Assembly (NCBI RefSeq): GCF_012395255.1
Contig: NZ_JAAZQD010000007.1
Span: 1-64,000, forward strand
Reading direction: 5' to 3'
Origin: Oleiagrimonas citrea
GTDB taxonomy: Bacteria > Pseudomonadota > Gammaproteobacteria > Xanthomonadales > Rhodanobacteraceae
Length of the DNA stretch: 64,000 bases
Below are positions 56,301 to 64,000 of the stretch, in pieces. Below the pieces are notes generated by a model that had not been told where the DNA came from, did no database searches, and worked only from the letters and a program-made list of their open reading frames with translations. How positions within the stretch are numbered: position 1 is the stretch's first letter; every line of letters starts with the position of its first letter. Position numbers and translations under genes: made by a program.

Positions 56301-57698
56301 TCAGTGCTTGCGGCGCTTGGCGTTGCGAATCATGCGCTGCCGCTTGCGCTTCTGCGATTCGGTGAGCTCGTTGCGACGGCCTGCGTACGGGTTCTCGCTG
56401 TCGCGGAACTCGATCCGGATCGGCGTACCCTCCAAGCGGTAGCGCTTGCGGAAGGTATTTTCCAGATAGCGACGGTACGCCGGCGCAATATGCTTGGTTC
56501 GCGTCCCATGAATGACCACGGTCGGCGGGTTGTGACCGCCGGGATGCGCATAGCGCAATTTCGGCGCATGGCCGCGCACCAGCGGGGGCTGATAACCCTC
56601 GTAGGCTTTCTCCAGCGTGCGCGTGAGCTGCGAGGAAGTCATCGTGTAGTTGGCCGAAGCATGCGCGCGGTTGACGGCACGCATCAACTCGCGCAGACCC
56701 GAGCCGTGCAGTGCGGAGATGAACACACGCTTGGCCCAGCCGACGAACTCGAGCCGGCGATCCAGCGCACGCTGACACTGTTCGCGGTCGTAGGCTTCCA
56801 TGTCGTCCCACTTGTTGACCGCAATCACCAGCGCCCTGCCCTCGTCGAGCACGTGGCCGATTAGGGTCAGATCCTGGTCGGCCAGATTCTCGCGCGCGTC
56901 GACCATGACCACGCAGACCTGTGCCGCAGCAATGGCCTGAAGCGTCTTGATGACGCTGAATTTCTCGACCGCTTCCTCGATGCGTGCTCGCCGGCGCACG
57001 CCGGCCGTGTCGATCAGGGTGTACTTGCGACCATCCCGCTCCAACGCGACGCGGATCGAATCGCGCGTGGTGCCGGCCACATCGGAGACGATGACGCGTT
57101 CCTCGCCCAGCAGGCGATTGACCAGAGTCGACTTGCCGGCATTGGGGCGGCCGAGAATGGCCACGCGAATGCTGTCGTCACTCTCCTCTTCGTCCGGCTC
57201 GACGTACTCGGGGAGCAACGGCTGCAACGCCTTCAGCAACACGTCGGTGCCGCGGCTGTGCGCGGCGGCGAGCGGCAGCATGTCGGCGAACCCGAGCGCG
57301 GCGAAATCCGCCATCGCGACGGATTCGTCCAGGCCATCGGTCTTGTTCACGGCCAGCAGCATCGGCTTGCCGGTGCGACGAAGCTCGTCGAGGATGGCAT
57401 GGTCCTGGGCAACCAGGCCGTCGCGTCCGTCGACCAGGAACACCACGGCGTCGGCTTCTTCGATGGCCAGGCGAACCTGACGAGCCGTCAATCCATCCAG
57501 GCCGTCCTCATCACCGGAAAGACCACCGGTATCGACCAGCACGAACGGCGCATCGCCGAGCCGGCAGACGCCGTAGTGGCGATCCCGGGTCACACCCGGA
57601 AGATCGGCCACCAGCGCTTCGCGGCTGCGCGTCAGGACATTGAAAAGAGTCGACTTGCCGACATTCGGGCGTCCGACCAGGGCGACGACGGGGAGCAT
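56301..57698 (-). CDS. der: Ribosome biogenesis GTPase Der (EngA)
   Basis: 465 residues with two GTPase domains: GRPNVGKS, DTGG and NKTD in the first; GRPNAGKS, DTAG and NKWD in the second; a C-terminal KH-like domain and a basic tail (KRKRQRMIRNAKRRKH). It is essential for 50S assembly. The start ATG 57698 gives the standard MLPVVALVGRP opening; ATG 57713 is possible. It follows bamB by 73 bp. Confidence 0.97.
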   Translation of the reverse strand: MLPVVALVGRPNVGKSTLFNVLTRSREALVADLPGVTRDRHYGVCRLGDAPFVLVDTGGLSGDEDGLDGLTARQVRLAIEEADAVVFLVDGRDGLVAQDHAILDELRRTGKPMLLAVNKTDGLDESVAMADFAALGFADMLPLAAAHSRGTDVLLKALQPLLPEYVEPDEEESDDSIRVAILGRPNAGKSTLVNRLLGEERVIVSDVAGTTRDSIRVALERDGRKYTLIDTAGVRRRARIEEAVEKFSVIKTLQAIAAAQVCVVMVDARENLADQDLTLIGHVLDEGRALVIAVNKWDDMEAYDREQCQRALDRRLEFVGWAKRVFISALHGSGLRELMRAVNRAHASANYTMTSSQLTRTLEKAYEGYQPPLVRGHAPKLRYAHPGGHNPPTVVIHGTRTKHIAPAYRRYLENTFRKRYRLEGTPIRIEFRDSENPYAGRRNELTESQKRKRQRMIRNAKRRKH

Positions 57699-57771
57699 GT
57701 GCGGTGAATCCATCGGTAGCAGTCCGGCGTCGTCGCGCGCATCGCCGCCAAGGGCGATGCGCGATGCGACA

Positions 57772-58974
57772 TCAAGGGGTGGACGATCCCAGACGATAGG
57801 CGCCGATGTGACCTTCGACGTCCTCAATATAAACCATGTTGCCGACGACCAGCGGCTGTGCGCGGATCGCCTTGTGCGACAGGCGCTCACGTGCGGCGAT
57901 CTTGCCGTTGCTGAGATCCAGCCAGTGCACGTAGCCCTTCAAGTCGCCGACCACGACGTACTTGTCCAGCTGCACCGCAGGCGCGCTGAGCCAGCGCCAT
58001 TCCAGGGCGTCCTGCTTCCACAGGTCGCTGCCGGTGCTCTTGTCGAAGGCCCATACGTCGGATGCATCGTCGACACCGACGATGGCCTGTCCGCCGATGT
58101 CCATCGACGTGTAGGTCGAGAACTTGCGATGCCACCCCGGACGACCGGTCGGACCGTCGATGGAGGTCAGCTCACCGTGATAGGCCGAGGCATACAGGGT
58201 GCTGCCGTCCAGCAGCACGCCGACGTCGGCATCATCCAGGCGCTGGATGTCGGTGCGGCCTTCGCCGGTCGCCAACGGCAGATCCCACAGCTTCTCGCCG
58301 TCGTCCAGGCGGATGGCGACCAGCTTGCCGTCATCGGTGCCGAAGAATACGACGCCACGCGCCACCAGCAGCGGACCGTTGCCGCGCAGACTCAACGCCG
58401 GGACGGTGTCCTGGTCGTACAGCCATACCTGCTTGCCGGTCTCGGTGTTCAGACCGAAGACGTTGCCGTCATTGGTACGAACCACAGTGATGTTCTTCAG
58501 CACCACCGGCGCGGAAATGACTTCGGACGACACCTTCGCCACCCAACGCTGTTCGCCGGTCTTGGCATCGAACGCATAGACATGGCCATCGAGCGTGCCG
58601 GTGACGACCAGCCCCTCGCCGACGCCGGGACCACCGGCATACAAGGCGTCCTTGCGGATCTTCTTGCCGCCGAAGCCGAGCCAGCCGTGCGTGCGCGTCT
58701 TCTTGCGCCACAGCGTCTTGCCGGTCTTCGCGTCCAGCGCCTCGATGACACCGTCCGTGCTGGCGGCGAACAGCACGCCGTTGTCGTATGCAGGACGCAT
58801 GCGAACACCGGAATCCTGCGCACCATCGCCCACACTTTCCTCCCAGACGCGCTGCACTGAGACCGTCGGCGTAATGTCCGTGAGTTCAGTCGGCGGCTGG
58901 ATGTTGCTCTTCTTCGAGTGACATGCGCCGAGCGCGAGCGTGGTGATGATTGCGATCAGGAAAATACGTTTCAT
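57772..58974 (-). CDS. bamB: Outer-membrane assembly lipoprotein BamB
   Basis: 400 residues. The lipoprotein signal ends at LGAC (Cys18). PQQ-like beta-propeller repeats follow (for example ALDAKTGKTLWRKK, AFDAKTGEQRWVAK, DKSTGSDLWKQD). BamB is part of the BAM complex that inserts beta-barrels. The start overlaps the yfgM stop by ATGA. Confidence 0.96.
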   Translation of the reverse strand: MKRIFLIAIITTLALGACHSKKSNIQPPTELTDITPTVSVQRVWEESVGDGAQDSGVRMRPAYDNGVLFAASTDGVIEALDAKTGKTLWRKKTRTHGWLGFGGKKIRKDALYAGGPGVGEGLVVTGTLDGHVYAFDAKTGEQRWVAKVSSEVISAPVVLKNITVVRTNDGNVFGLNTETGKQVWLYDQDTVPALSLRGNGPLLVARGVVFFGTDDGKLVAIRLDDGEKLWDLPLATGEGRTDIQRLDDADVGVLLDGSTLYASAYHGELTSIDGPTGRPGWHRKFSTYTSMDIGGQAIVGVDDASDVWAFDKSTGSDLWKQDALEWRWLSAPAVQLDKYVVVGDLKGYVHWLDLSNGKIAARERLSHKAIRAQPLVVGNMVYIEDVEGHIGAYRLGSSTP

Positions 58975-59627
58975 GCGCCCTGCTTCCCGGCCGTGGCCAG
59001 ATTGTCGAGTTTCATGCGCACGCTCTGGGTCTGCGGCGCATCCTTTCCGTAGGCGTCGAGTGCGGCCTGATAGGCCTGACGCGCTTCGGACATGCGTCCA
59101 AGCTTGACCAGCACATCGCCGCGCAGTTCCCCGCGCAACGCATCGTATTCGTCTTTCGGCATCGCATCGAGCGTGGCCAGCGCATCGTCGGCCTTGCCCT
59201 GCGCCAGTTCCACGCGAGCCAGGCGCAGCGACATCAGCGACTTCAGCGCGCCATGTTCACCGTCGGCATGTGCCTGCGCCCACTCCAGCGAAGTACGGGC
59301 TTTGGCAAGCTTGCCTTCCTTCGTGTCGTTGGCGGCGCGCGCGGAGGCCGCGAACACGGCGTACGGCGAATCGGCGTGCTTGTCCAGCATGACGCCGACC
59401 AGGGCATCCGCCTCGCTGTTCTGACCAGCGGCATAGGCGCTCTGGATGGCGCCGAACTGCGCGGCGGCGGCGGCGCGATTCTGTTCCTGATGACTACGCC
59501 ACTGCTTGTATCCGAAGATCAGCACCAATCCGAGCGCGATGCCCACGGCGATGGAAATGCCGTTCTGGCGCAACCATTCCTGAAGACGTTCGCCCTGTTC
59601 GTAATCGTCGTATGCGTCGAAAGCCAT
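58971..59627 (-). CDS. yfgM: Ancillary SecYEG translocon subunit YfgM (tetratricopeptide)
   Basis: 218 residues. A short cytoplasmic N-terminus (YDDYEQGERLQEWLRQNG), one membrane helix (24-40) and a periplasmic TPR-like domain. YfgM links the translocon to periplasmic chaperones. It is coupled to bamB. A strong hairpin lies 22 bp upstream. Confidence 0.92.
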   Translation of the reverse strand: MAFDAYDDYEQGERLQEWLRQNGISIAVGIALGLVLIFGYKQWRSHQEQNRAAAAAQFGAIQSAYAAGQNSEADALVGVMLDKHADSPYAVFAASARAANDTKEGKLAKARTSLEWAQAHADGEHGALKSLMSLRLARVELAQGKADDALATLDAMPKDEYDALRGELRGDVLVKLGRMSEARQAYQAALDAYGKDAPQTQSVRMKLDNLATAGKQGA

Positions 59628-59649
59628 GCGTCACCTGTTGAAGCCGAGA

Positions 59650-59685
59650 GCGGCCGCGAAGCCAGAGATTCTGGCGGGCGGCCGC
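59650..59685. repeat. Nested hairpin with two GCGGCCGC palindromes upstream of yfgM
   Basis: GCGGCCGC (59650-59657), GCCAG/CTGGC (59661-59665/59671-59675) and GCGGCCGC (59678-59685) form a single 36-nt stem-loop with small bulges. A second small hairpin, GCCGC-gtaa-GCGGC, follows near 59710. They fill the 220-bp rodZ-yfgM gap, which has no gene. It may be a terminator for rodZ without a U-run or an mRNA 5' structure for yfgM. Confidence 0.6.
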
Positions 59686-59847
59686 AAGCGGGCGGATCGA
59701 GTTGGGTCGGCCGCGTAAGCGGCGAAACCCGGAAAGGATAACCGATGCTCGCGGCGTGCGATACCGCCGGGAGCCGCCGCTCGACACGCCCTTGGCGCAC
59801 ACATGCTCGTCGCTGACTCCCGCCGCCCGAAGACGGCAGGACGATGA

Positions 59848-60882
59848 TCAGCCGCTTGCGGGTCGGACTGCACCGCCATCGGCGACATTGAAGTGCGCCA
59901 CATTGGCACGCTGGAATTTGCCCAGGGACAGCGGCTTTCCGTCGACGGCCACGTTCGCACCATCGGCATTGCCGATCCGCACTTCAAGCGGGTGGGTGCT
60001 TCGATAGGATTTATCTGTCCCCGCAGGAAGCAGTCCGTATTCAAGGCGTTTGCCGTTCGTGTCGGTGATTTCCACCCAACTGTCGTGACGGAGTTTCAAT
60101 GTGAGATGCGTGGCGGCAGAAGTTTGCGGCGGAGCAGCCGCAGACGTTGTCACCCTGGCCTTCTTGGAGGCCTCCATCGCACTGAACGGCGCGATCGATG
60201 CCATCAGCGGCTTCTCGGAGGGCGGCGTCGGCGGCACAAGGCCCGATACGTTCCCACCGGGCGCCGGAGCTTTTTCGTGGCCCCCTGAAGCGGCCACGGC
60301 GGTACTGGCAAGCGCGGTGGACTGTGCGTTGACGGGTGCGGCATCCAACGGAGCCAACTGGGCAATGTCGCGTTTGAGCACACCGTTGAGTCCCAGCCAG
60401 ATCAGCGGCGCAACGATCACTGCCGTCAACACCACATAGGTCGCGGCGCTGGAATAGCGATCGATCGTGCGCTGCCAGCCAGAGAGCGGACTGGTCGTGA
60501 TCAGTTCCGGCTGACGCGGACGCAGGCGCTCGAGTTGGTCCTCGATTTCCTGACTGCCCATGCCGACGTAGGCGGCATACTTGCTCAGGTAGCTACGCAG
60601 ATACACCGAGTAATCGATGCCTGCGTAGTTGTCCTGCTCGAGCTTTTCCAGCAGGCGCGCGGGCAAGTGCAAGGCTTGCGCGCAATCTTGCAGGGACAGC
60701 CCCTGCTCCTCGCGCACGGCGCGCAGATGACAGCCGAACGACGGTTCCGCCTCCGCGCTGCTCATCCATTGCTCTGCTTCGTCGTTGAATCCCGGAGACG
60801 CCCCCTGGTCATCATCCGGCTTGCTGAAGTCGTGCTCTCCCCGTTCCTGATCCGTGAAATTCGTGGACGCTGGTTGATTCAT
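59848..60882 (-). CDS. rodZ: Cytoskeletal/cell-shape protein RodZ
   Basis: 344 residues. A cytoplasmic helix-turn-helix domain (about 50-115, GLSLQDCAQALHL) is followed by one membrane helix (147-168), a Pro/Ala/Thr-rich periplasmic linker and a C-terminal DUF4115 beta domain (LRHDSWVEITDTNGK). RodZ links MreB to the elongasome. The start overlaps the pilF stop by ATGA. The first 40 residues are acidic and poorly conserved. Confidence 0.93.
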   Translation of the reverse strand: MNQPASTNFTDQERGEHDFSKPDDDQGASPGFNDEAEQWMSSAEAEPSFGCHLRAVREEQGLSLQDCAQALHLPARLLEKLEQDNYAGIDYSVYLRSYLSKYAAYVGMGSQEIEDQLERLRPRQPELITTSPLSGWQRTIDRYSSAATYVVLTAVIVAPLIWLGLNGVLKRDIAQLAPLDAAPVNAQSTALASTAVAASGGHEKAPAPGGNVSGLVPPTPPSEKPLMASIAPFSAMEASKKARVTTSAAAPPQTSAATHLTLKLRHDSWVEITDTNGKRLEYGLLPAGTDKSYRSTHPLEVRIGNADGANVAVDGKPLSLGKFQRANVAHFNVADGGAVRPASG

Positions 60883-61646
60883 CGTGATCTATTGGATTTG
60901 ATGGACTGCACCTGATCCGAATCCGGGAATTTGGCTTGCAGTCGCTTGGCATAACCCTGGGCCCCCTCCTCGTCACCCAGTCGTTTTTCGATCTTGTACC
61001 CCAGCAGCAAAGCTGCCGGATCCGAGCGCCCGAGGGCGTCGAAGCGCTGAATGAAGGCCCGGGCGCTGAACGCCTTGCCTTCGTGCAGCAACACCGCGGC
61101 CATCTGATACAGCGCATCGGCGTTGCGCGGATTGATCGCCAGCGCTCGGCGATAATCCTTTTCGGCTGCCGCGTAGTTGTTCCGTTTCAGCTCGCAGCGG
61201 CCGGCATTGCTCCAGGCGATGTCCTTGGTTTTGTAGAACGGGTCCTTGGCTGCCTTGGCAAAATATGGCAACGCCTGGTCGATCTTCCCGATTCTGCATA
61301 AAAAAACGCCGAGGTTGTTGTTCGTATCCCCGTTTTTGGGATCCAGTTCCTCGGCGCGGCGATAATGTTGTTCGGCGTTGTCGATTTCACCTATGCGGGC
61401 ATAGATCGTCGCAATGACGGTATGTGCCGGCGCATAGTGGTCGTCGAACTGCAGGGCCTTCTGCAATTTCTCGAGCGCTGTCTTCAACTGACCGCGTTCG
61501 AGATACTGCTGCCCGAGTTCGGTGTGAATCCGCGCAGCGTCCTTGTCGTTGACCTTGCGTGTGGACAGCCCGTTGCCATTGGACGTGGCGCAACCGGCCA
61601 ACACCAGGGCCAGCACCAGGGAGACCAGCCAACGATCAAGCCGCAT
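60879..61646 (-). CDS. pilF: Type IV pilus biogenesis lipoprotein PilF (PilW)
   Basis: 255 residues. The lipoprotein signal ends at LAGC (Cys19), followed by TPR repeats ([45 protein letters not shown]). It is the pilotin for the PilQ secretin. ATG 61646 (AAGG at 9 nt) is preferred over 61655. It overlaps rlmN by 11 bp. Confidence 0.94.
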   Translation of the reverse strand: MRLDRWLVSLVLALVLAGCATSNGNGLSTRKVNDKDAARIHTELGQQYLERGQLKTALEKLQKALQFDDHYAPAHTVIATIYARIGEIDNAEQHYRRAEELDPKNGDTNNNLGVFLCRIGKIDQALPYFAKAAKDPFYKTKDIAWSNAGRCELKRNNYAAAEKDYRRALAINPRNADALYQMAAVLLHEGKAFSARAFIQRFDALGRSDPAALLLGYKIEKRLGDEEGAQGYAKRLQAKFPDSDQVQSIKSNRSR

Positions 61647-62751
61647 GGATCGCATCCTTTTCGAGTTGTTTGCGGAATTCGGCCGACCGGCGCGTGCGGT
61701 CGAGCACCTGCCCCTTCAGCTGACCGCAGGCGGCATCGATGTCGTCACCGCGGGTACGCCGCACGGTGGCAATGATGCCGCCCTCGTTGAGAATGCGGCG
61801 GAAGGTCTCGATATCGCCCGCATCCGAGCGCTCGTAGCGCGTGCCGGGGAACGGGTTGAACGGAATCAGGTTGACCTTGCTCGGCAGGCGGCGCATCAGC
61901 TTGACCAGCTGGCGCGCATGCTCGGGATGGTCGTTGATGCCCTTCATCAGGGTGTATTCGAAAGTGATCGACGCGCGCGGTCGCGAACTGACGTAGCGCT
62001 TGCAGGCAGCCAGCAACTCGTCGATCGGATATTTCTTGTTGAGCGGCACCAGCGTGGTGCGCAGCTCGTCGGTGGGGGCATGCAACGAGACCGCCAGCGA
62101 CACGTCGGCGACCTCGGACAGCTTGTCGATCTGCGGCACCAGGCCGGAGGTCGACAGCGTCACGCGCTTGCTGGCCAGGCCGAAGCCCAGATCGTCGCGC
62201 ATCAAATTCATCGCCGCGACGACGTTGTCGAAGTTCATCAGCGGCTCACCCATGCCCATCATCACCACGTTGGTGATGCGGCGGCGCTGGTGCGGGACGT
62301 TGCCGAGGTATTTCGCCGCGACCCAGACCTGGCCGATGATCTCGGCGGTCGACAGGTTGCGGTTGAAGCCCTGGGTCGCCGTCGAGCAGAACGTGCAGTT
62401 GAGGCCGCAGCCCACCTGCGAGGACACGCACAGCGTGCCGCGCGTCGGCTCGGGGATGTACACGGTCTCGATGGCGTTGCCGCCATTCATGCCCAGCAGC
62501 CACTTGTGCGTGCCGTCGGTCGAACCCTTCTCGAACATGGTGTCCGGCGGGCCGACATAGCAGACCTCGGAAAGCTTGCCGCGCAAGTTCTTTCCGAGGT
62601 CCGTCATGCGCTCGAAGTCGTTCTCCAGACGGTGATAGATCCACTTCATGACCTGATCGGCGCGATACGGCTTCTCGCCCAGCTGCGTGAAGAAATCACG
62701 CAGCCCCTGGCGATCGAAGTCGAGCAGATTGGTCTTTTCCGTCGGGTTCAC
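61636..62751 (-). CDS. rlmN: 23S rRNA / tRNA adenine-C2 methyltransferase RlmN
   Basis: 371 residues from a GTG start (AGGA 9 nt upstream). Radical-SAM cluster CGLNCTFC (Cys115, 119, 122); [10 protein letters not shown]-terminal Cys in DIDAACGQL for the methyl-carrier mechanism. It methylates A2503 of 23S rRNA and A37 of some tRNAs. A longer ATG form from 62856 would run into ndk and is rejected. Confidence 0.96.
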   Translation of the reverse strand: MNPTEKTNLLDFDRQGLRDFFTQLGEKPYRADQVMKWIYHRLENDFERMTDLGKNLRGKLSEVCYVGPPDTMFEKGSTDGTHKWLLGMNGGNAIETVYIPEPTRGTLCVSSQVGCGLNCTFCSTATQGFNRNLSTAEIIGQVWVAAKYLGNVPHQRRRITNVVMMGMGEPLMNFDNVVAAMNLMRDDLGFGLASKRVTLSTSGLVPQIDKLSEVADVSLAVSLHAPTDELRTTLVPLNKKYPIDELLAACKRYVSSRPRASITFEYTLMKGINDHPEHARQLVKLMRRLPSKVNLIPFNPFPGTRYERSDAGDIETFRRILNEGGIIATVRRTRGDDIDAACGQLKGQVLDRTRRSAEFRKQLEKDAIHAA

Positions 62752-62770
62752 GAGCTTCGTTCCTGGTCGA

Positions 62771-63196
62771 TTAGCGCGGGCACAGTTCCGTGGTCGCGAA
62801 GAAGTACGCGATCTCGGTGCTGGCGGTTTCCGGCGCGTCCGAACCGTGCACGGCATTGGCGTCGATCGAATCGGCGAAGTCGGCGCGGATGGTACCGGCG
62901 TCGGCTTCCTTCGGGTTCGTGGCGCCCATCAGCTCACGATTCTTGGCAATGGCGCCCTCGCCTTCCAGCACCTGGATCATCACCGGGCCGGAGATCATGA
63001 ACTCGACCAGCGCGCCGAAGAACGGGCGCTCGCGGTGCACGGCGTAGAAACCTTCGGCTTCGCTGCGGGACAGATGCTTCATTTTCGCGGCGACGACCTT
63101 CAGGCCAGCCTTCTCGAAACGCGCGTAGATTTCGCCGATGACGTTCTTGGCGACGGCATCGGGCTTGATGATGGAAAGAGTGCGCTCCAGCGCCAT
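62771..63196 (-). CDS. ndk: Nucleoside diphosphate kinase
   Basis: 141 residues. The phosphorylated His117 is in NAVHGSD; other landmarks are [12 protein letters not shown] and the final STEIAYFF. It balances NTP pools. GGAG is 9 nt before ATG 63196. It is first in the ndk-rlmN-pilF-rodZ series, divergent from the TetR gene. Confidence 0.97.
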   Translation of the reverse strand: MALERTLSIIKPDAVAKNVIGEIYARFEKAGLKVVAAKMKHLSRSEAEGFYAVHRERPFFGALVEFMISGPVMIQVLEGEGAIAKNRELMGATNPKEADAGTIRADFADSIDANAVHGSDAPETASTEIAYFFATTELCPR

Positions 63197-63419
63197 GCGG
63201 ATGTGCTCCGGTTTTAGGTTGAAAGATGAACGAAAACGGGCCGGCTTCCCCAAGCCAGTCACCGTATCACCAAATCTGTGAAAAATTCGGGATTTGGTGC
63301 CGTAAAGCTTGACAGATTCTAGACCGAGCGCAAGTCCGCGGCACGACGATCCACGCCGTTTCGGGGCGAATTCGCGACGAATCCGAACGTTTGACCTCCC
63401 TGTGACGGAAGCCTATGCT

Positions 63420-63435
63420 TCAAACGATCGTTTGA
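63420..63435. promoter_or_regulatory. 16-bp perfect palindrome upstream of the TetR gene (PsrA-like box)
   Basis: TCAAACGATCGTTTGA, about 30 bp before the GTG start. It fits the published PsrA-type pattern (G/C)AAAC-N2-4-GTTT(G/C). A partial copy, GAACGTTTGA, lies about 35 bp earlier. The site is well placed for autoregulation and perhaps for ndk. Confidence 0.65.
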
Positions 63436-63465
63436 TACGAGATCGTCCAGCGGAGTACGAGCGTC

Positions 63466-64000
63466 GTGGCCAGTTCCCAGTTCTCCACCAAGCAGCGCAT
63501 TCTCGAAGCTGCCGAAACCCTCTTCGCGCGGCACGGATTCGCTGGCGCCTCACTGCGTCAGGTGACCTCGGCGGCCAATGTGAACCTGGCCGCGGTCAAC
63601 TACCACTTCGGTTCCAAAGATAAGCTCATCGAGGAAGTGTTCCGGCGCCGTCTCGACGAACTGAACAAGCGGCGTTTGCTGGCGCTGGACCAACTCGGCG
63701 AAGCGCCCACGCTCGAAGACGCCCTGGCCGCCTTCATCCGTCCGGCGCTGGAGCTGGCGCGCGAGGGCGACGGCGGCGGCGCCTTCGTCCGCGTGCTGGC
63801 CCGTGCCTACGCCGAGCACAACGATCAGCTGCGCAAATTCCTGTCGGAGAACTACGGCCATGTGCTGAAGCAGTTCGCGAAGATCTTCGCCACGCTGCTT
63901 CCGCACCTGCCGCGCGAGGAACTGTACTGGCGCATCGACATCGTCGCCGGCGCGCTGACCTACGCCATGGCCGACTTCGGCATCATCCAGCGCCGCGAAG
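63466..64000 (+). CDS. TetR-family regulator, PsrA-like (3' end outside window)
   Basis: 178 codons visible. The N-terminal helix-turn-helix is KQRILEAAETLFARHGFAGASLRQVTSAANVNLAAVNYHFGSK (63487-63615, residues about 8-50), whose VNLAAVNYHFGSK core is typical of PsrA, a fatty-acid-responsive repressor. A helical ligand domain follows (RVLARAYAEHNDQL). GTG 63466 is the start; GGAG lies about 10 nt upstream. Ligand and targets are not known here. Confidence 0.88.
   Translation, partial: MASSQFSTKQRILEAAETLFARHGFAGASLRQVTSAANVNLAAVNYHFGSKDKLIEEVFRRRLDELNKRRLLALDQLGEAPTLEDALAAFIRPALELAREGDGGGAFVRVLARAYAEHNDQLRKFLSENYGHVLKQFAKIFATLLPHLPREELYWRIDIVAGALTYAMADFGIIQRRE

Overview
The window looks like a high-GC gammaproteobacterium of the Xanthomonadales, most likely Rhodanobacteraceae (Dyella/Luteibacter-like). 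I infer this from the housekeeping order ndk-rlmN-pilF-rodZ-yfgM-bamB-der-folD followed by guaB-guaA-tadA, and from overall codon and base usage. No database search was possible.

Layout. (1) 1-15,029, minus strand: a polyketide operon running off the left edge. In transcription order it holds a type II thioesterase, a 3-hydroxyacyl-CoA dehydrogenase, a stand-alone ACP, an acyl-CoA dehydrogenase, a phosphopantetheinyl transferase, a fatty acyl-AMP ligase (FAAL), an FkbH-like HAD protein, a SyrD/PvdE-type ABC exporter and a modular PKS (ACP-KS-AT-KR-ACP-KS...). The FkbH/ACP/dehydrogenase set is the known route to hydroxymalonyl-ACP; no O-methyltransferase is visible. The FAAL plus the N-terminal ACP of the PKS points to a fatty-acid-primed polyketide or lipopeptide. 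The DNA from about 6 to 16 kb is clearly more AT-rich than the rest, suggesting transfer. (2) 15,030-16,399: a 1.4 kb stretch without a convincing gene. (3) 16,400-19,540, plus strand: a large GH13 amylase-like plus GT5 glycogen-synthase-like fusion. (4) 19,667-45,017, minus strand: a type VI secretion system, tightly packed with many ATGA/TGATG overlaps. Its sheath gene is a natural TssB-TssC fusion joined by an alanine-rich helical linker, and no ClpV/TssH is present. A VgrG with a nonapeptide-repeat tail is followed by DUF2169/pentapeptide, pentapeptide, DUF3540 and DUF4150 (PAAR-like) genes. At the distal end are a GNAT protein and a Ser/Lys-rich, cysteine-free protein with a strong eukaryotic-type nuclear localisation signal, a candidate effector. 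A domain-poor sigma-54 activator and a candidate -24/-12 promoter sit at the upstream end. (5) 45,278-46,983: small SPOR, DUF6150 and unknown genes and the decayed ends of a catalase-like peroxidase and a cytochrome b561 gene. (6) 47,012-64,000: pxpA-pxpC-pxpB (5-oxoprolinase), tadA, guaA, guaB, a TPR-sulfotransferase, folD, der, bamB, yfgM, rodZ, pilF, rlmN, ndk, and the start of a PsrA-like TetR regulator with a 16-bp perfect palindrome upstream.

How they work together: the first region should build and export a lipid-primed polyketide. The T6SS should assemble a contractile injector whose spike cargo may include a host-nucleus-directed protein. The right third is core metabolism and envelope biogenesis. 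The strongest candidates for something undescribed are the TssB-TssC fusion, the NLS-bearing operon-terminal protein, and the GH13-GT5 fusion.
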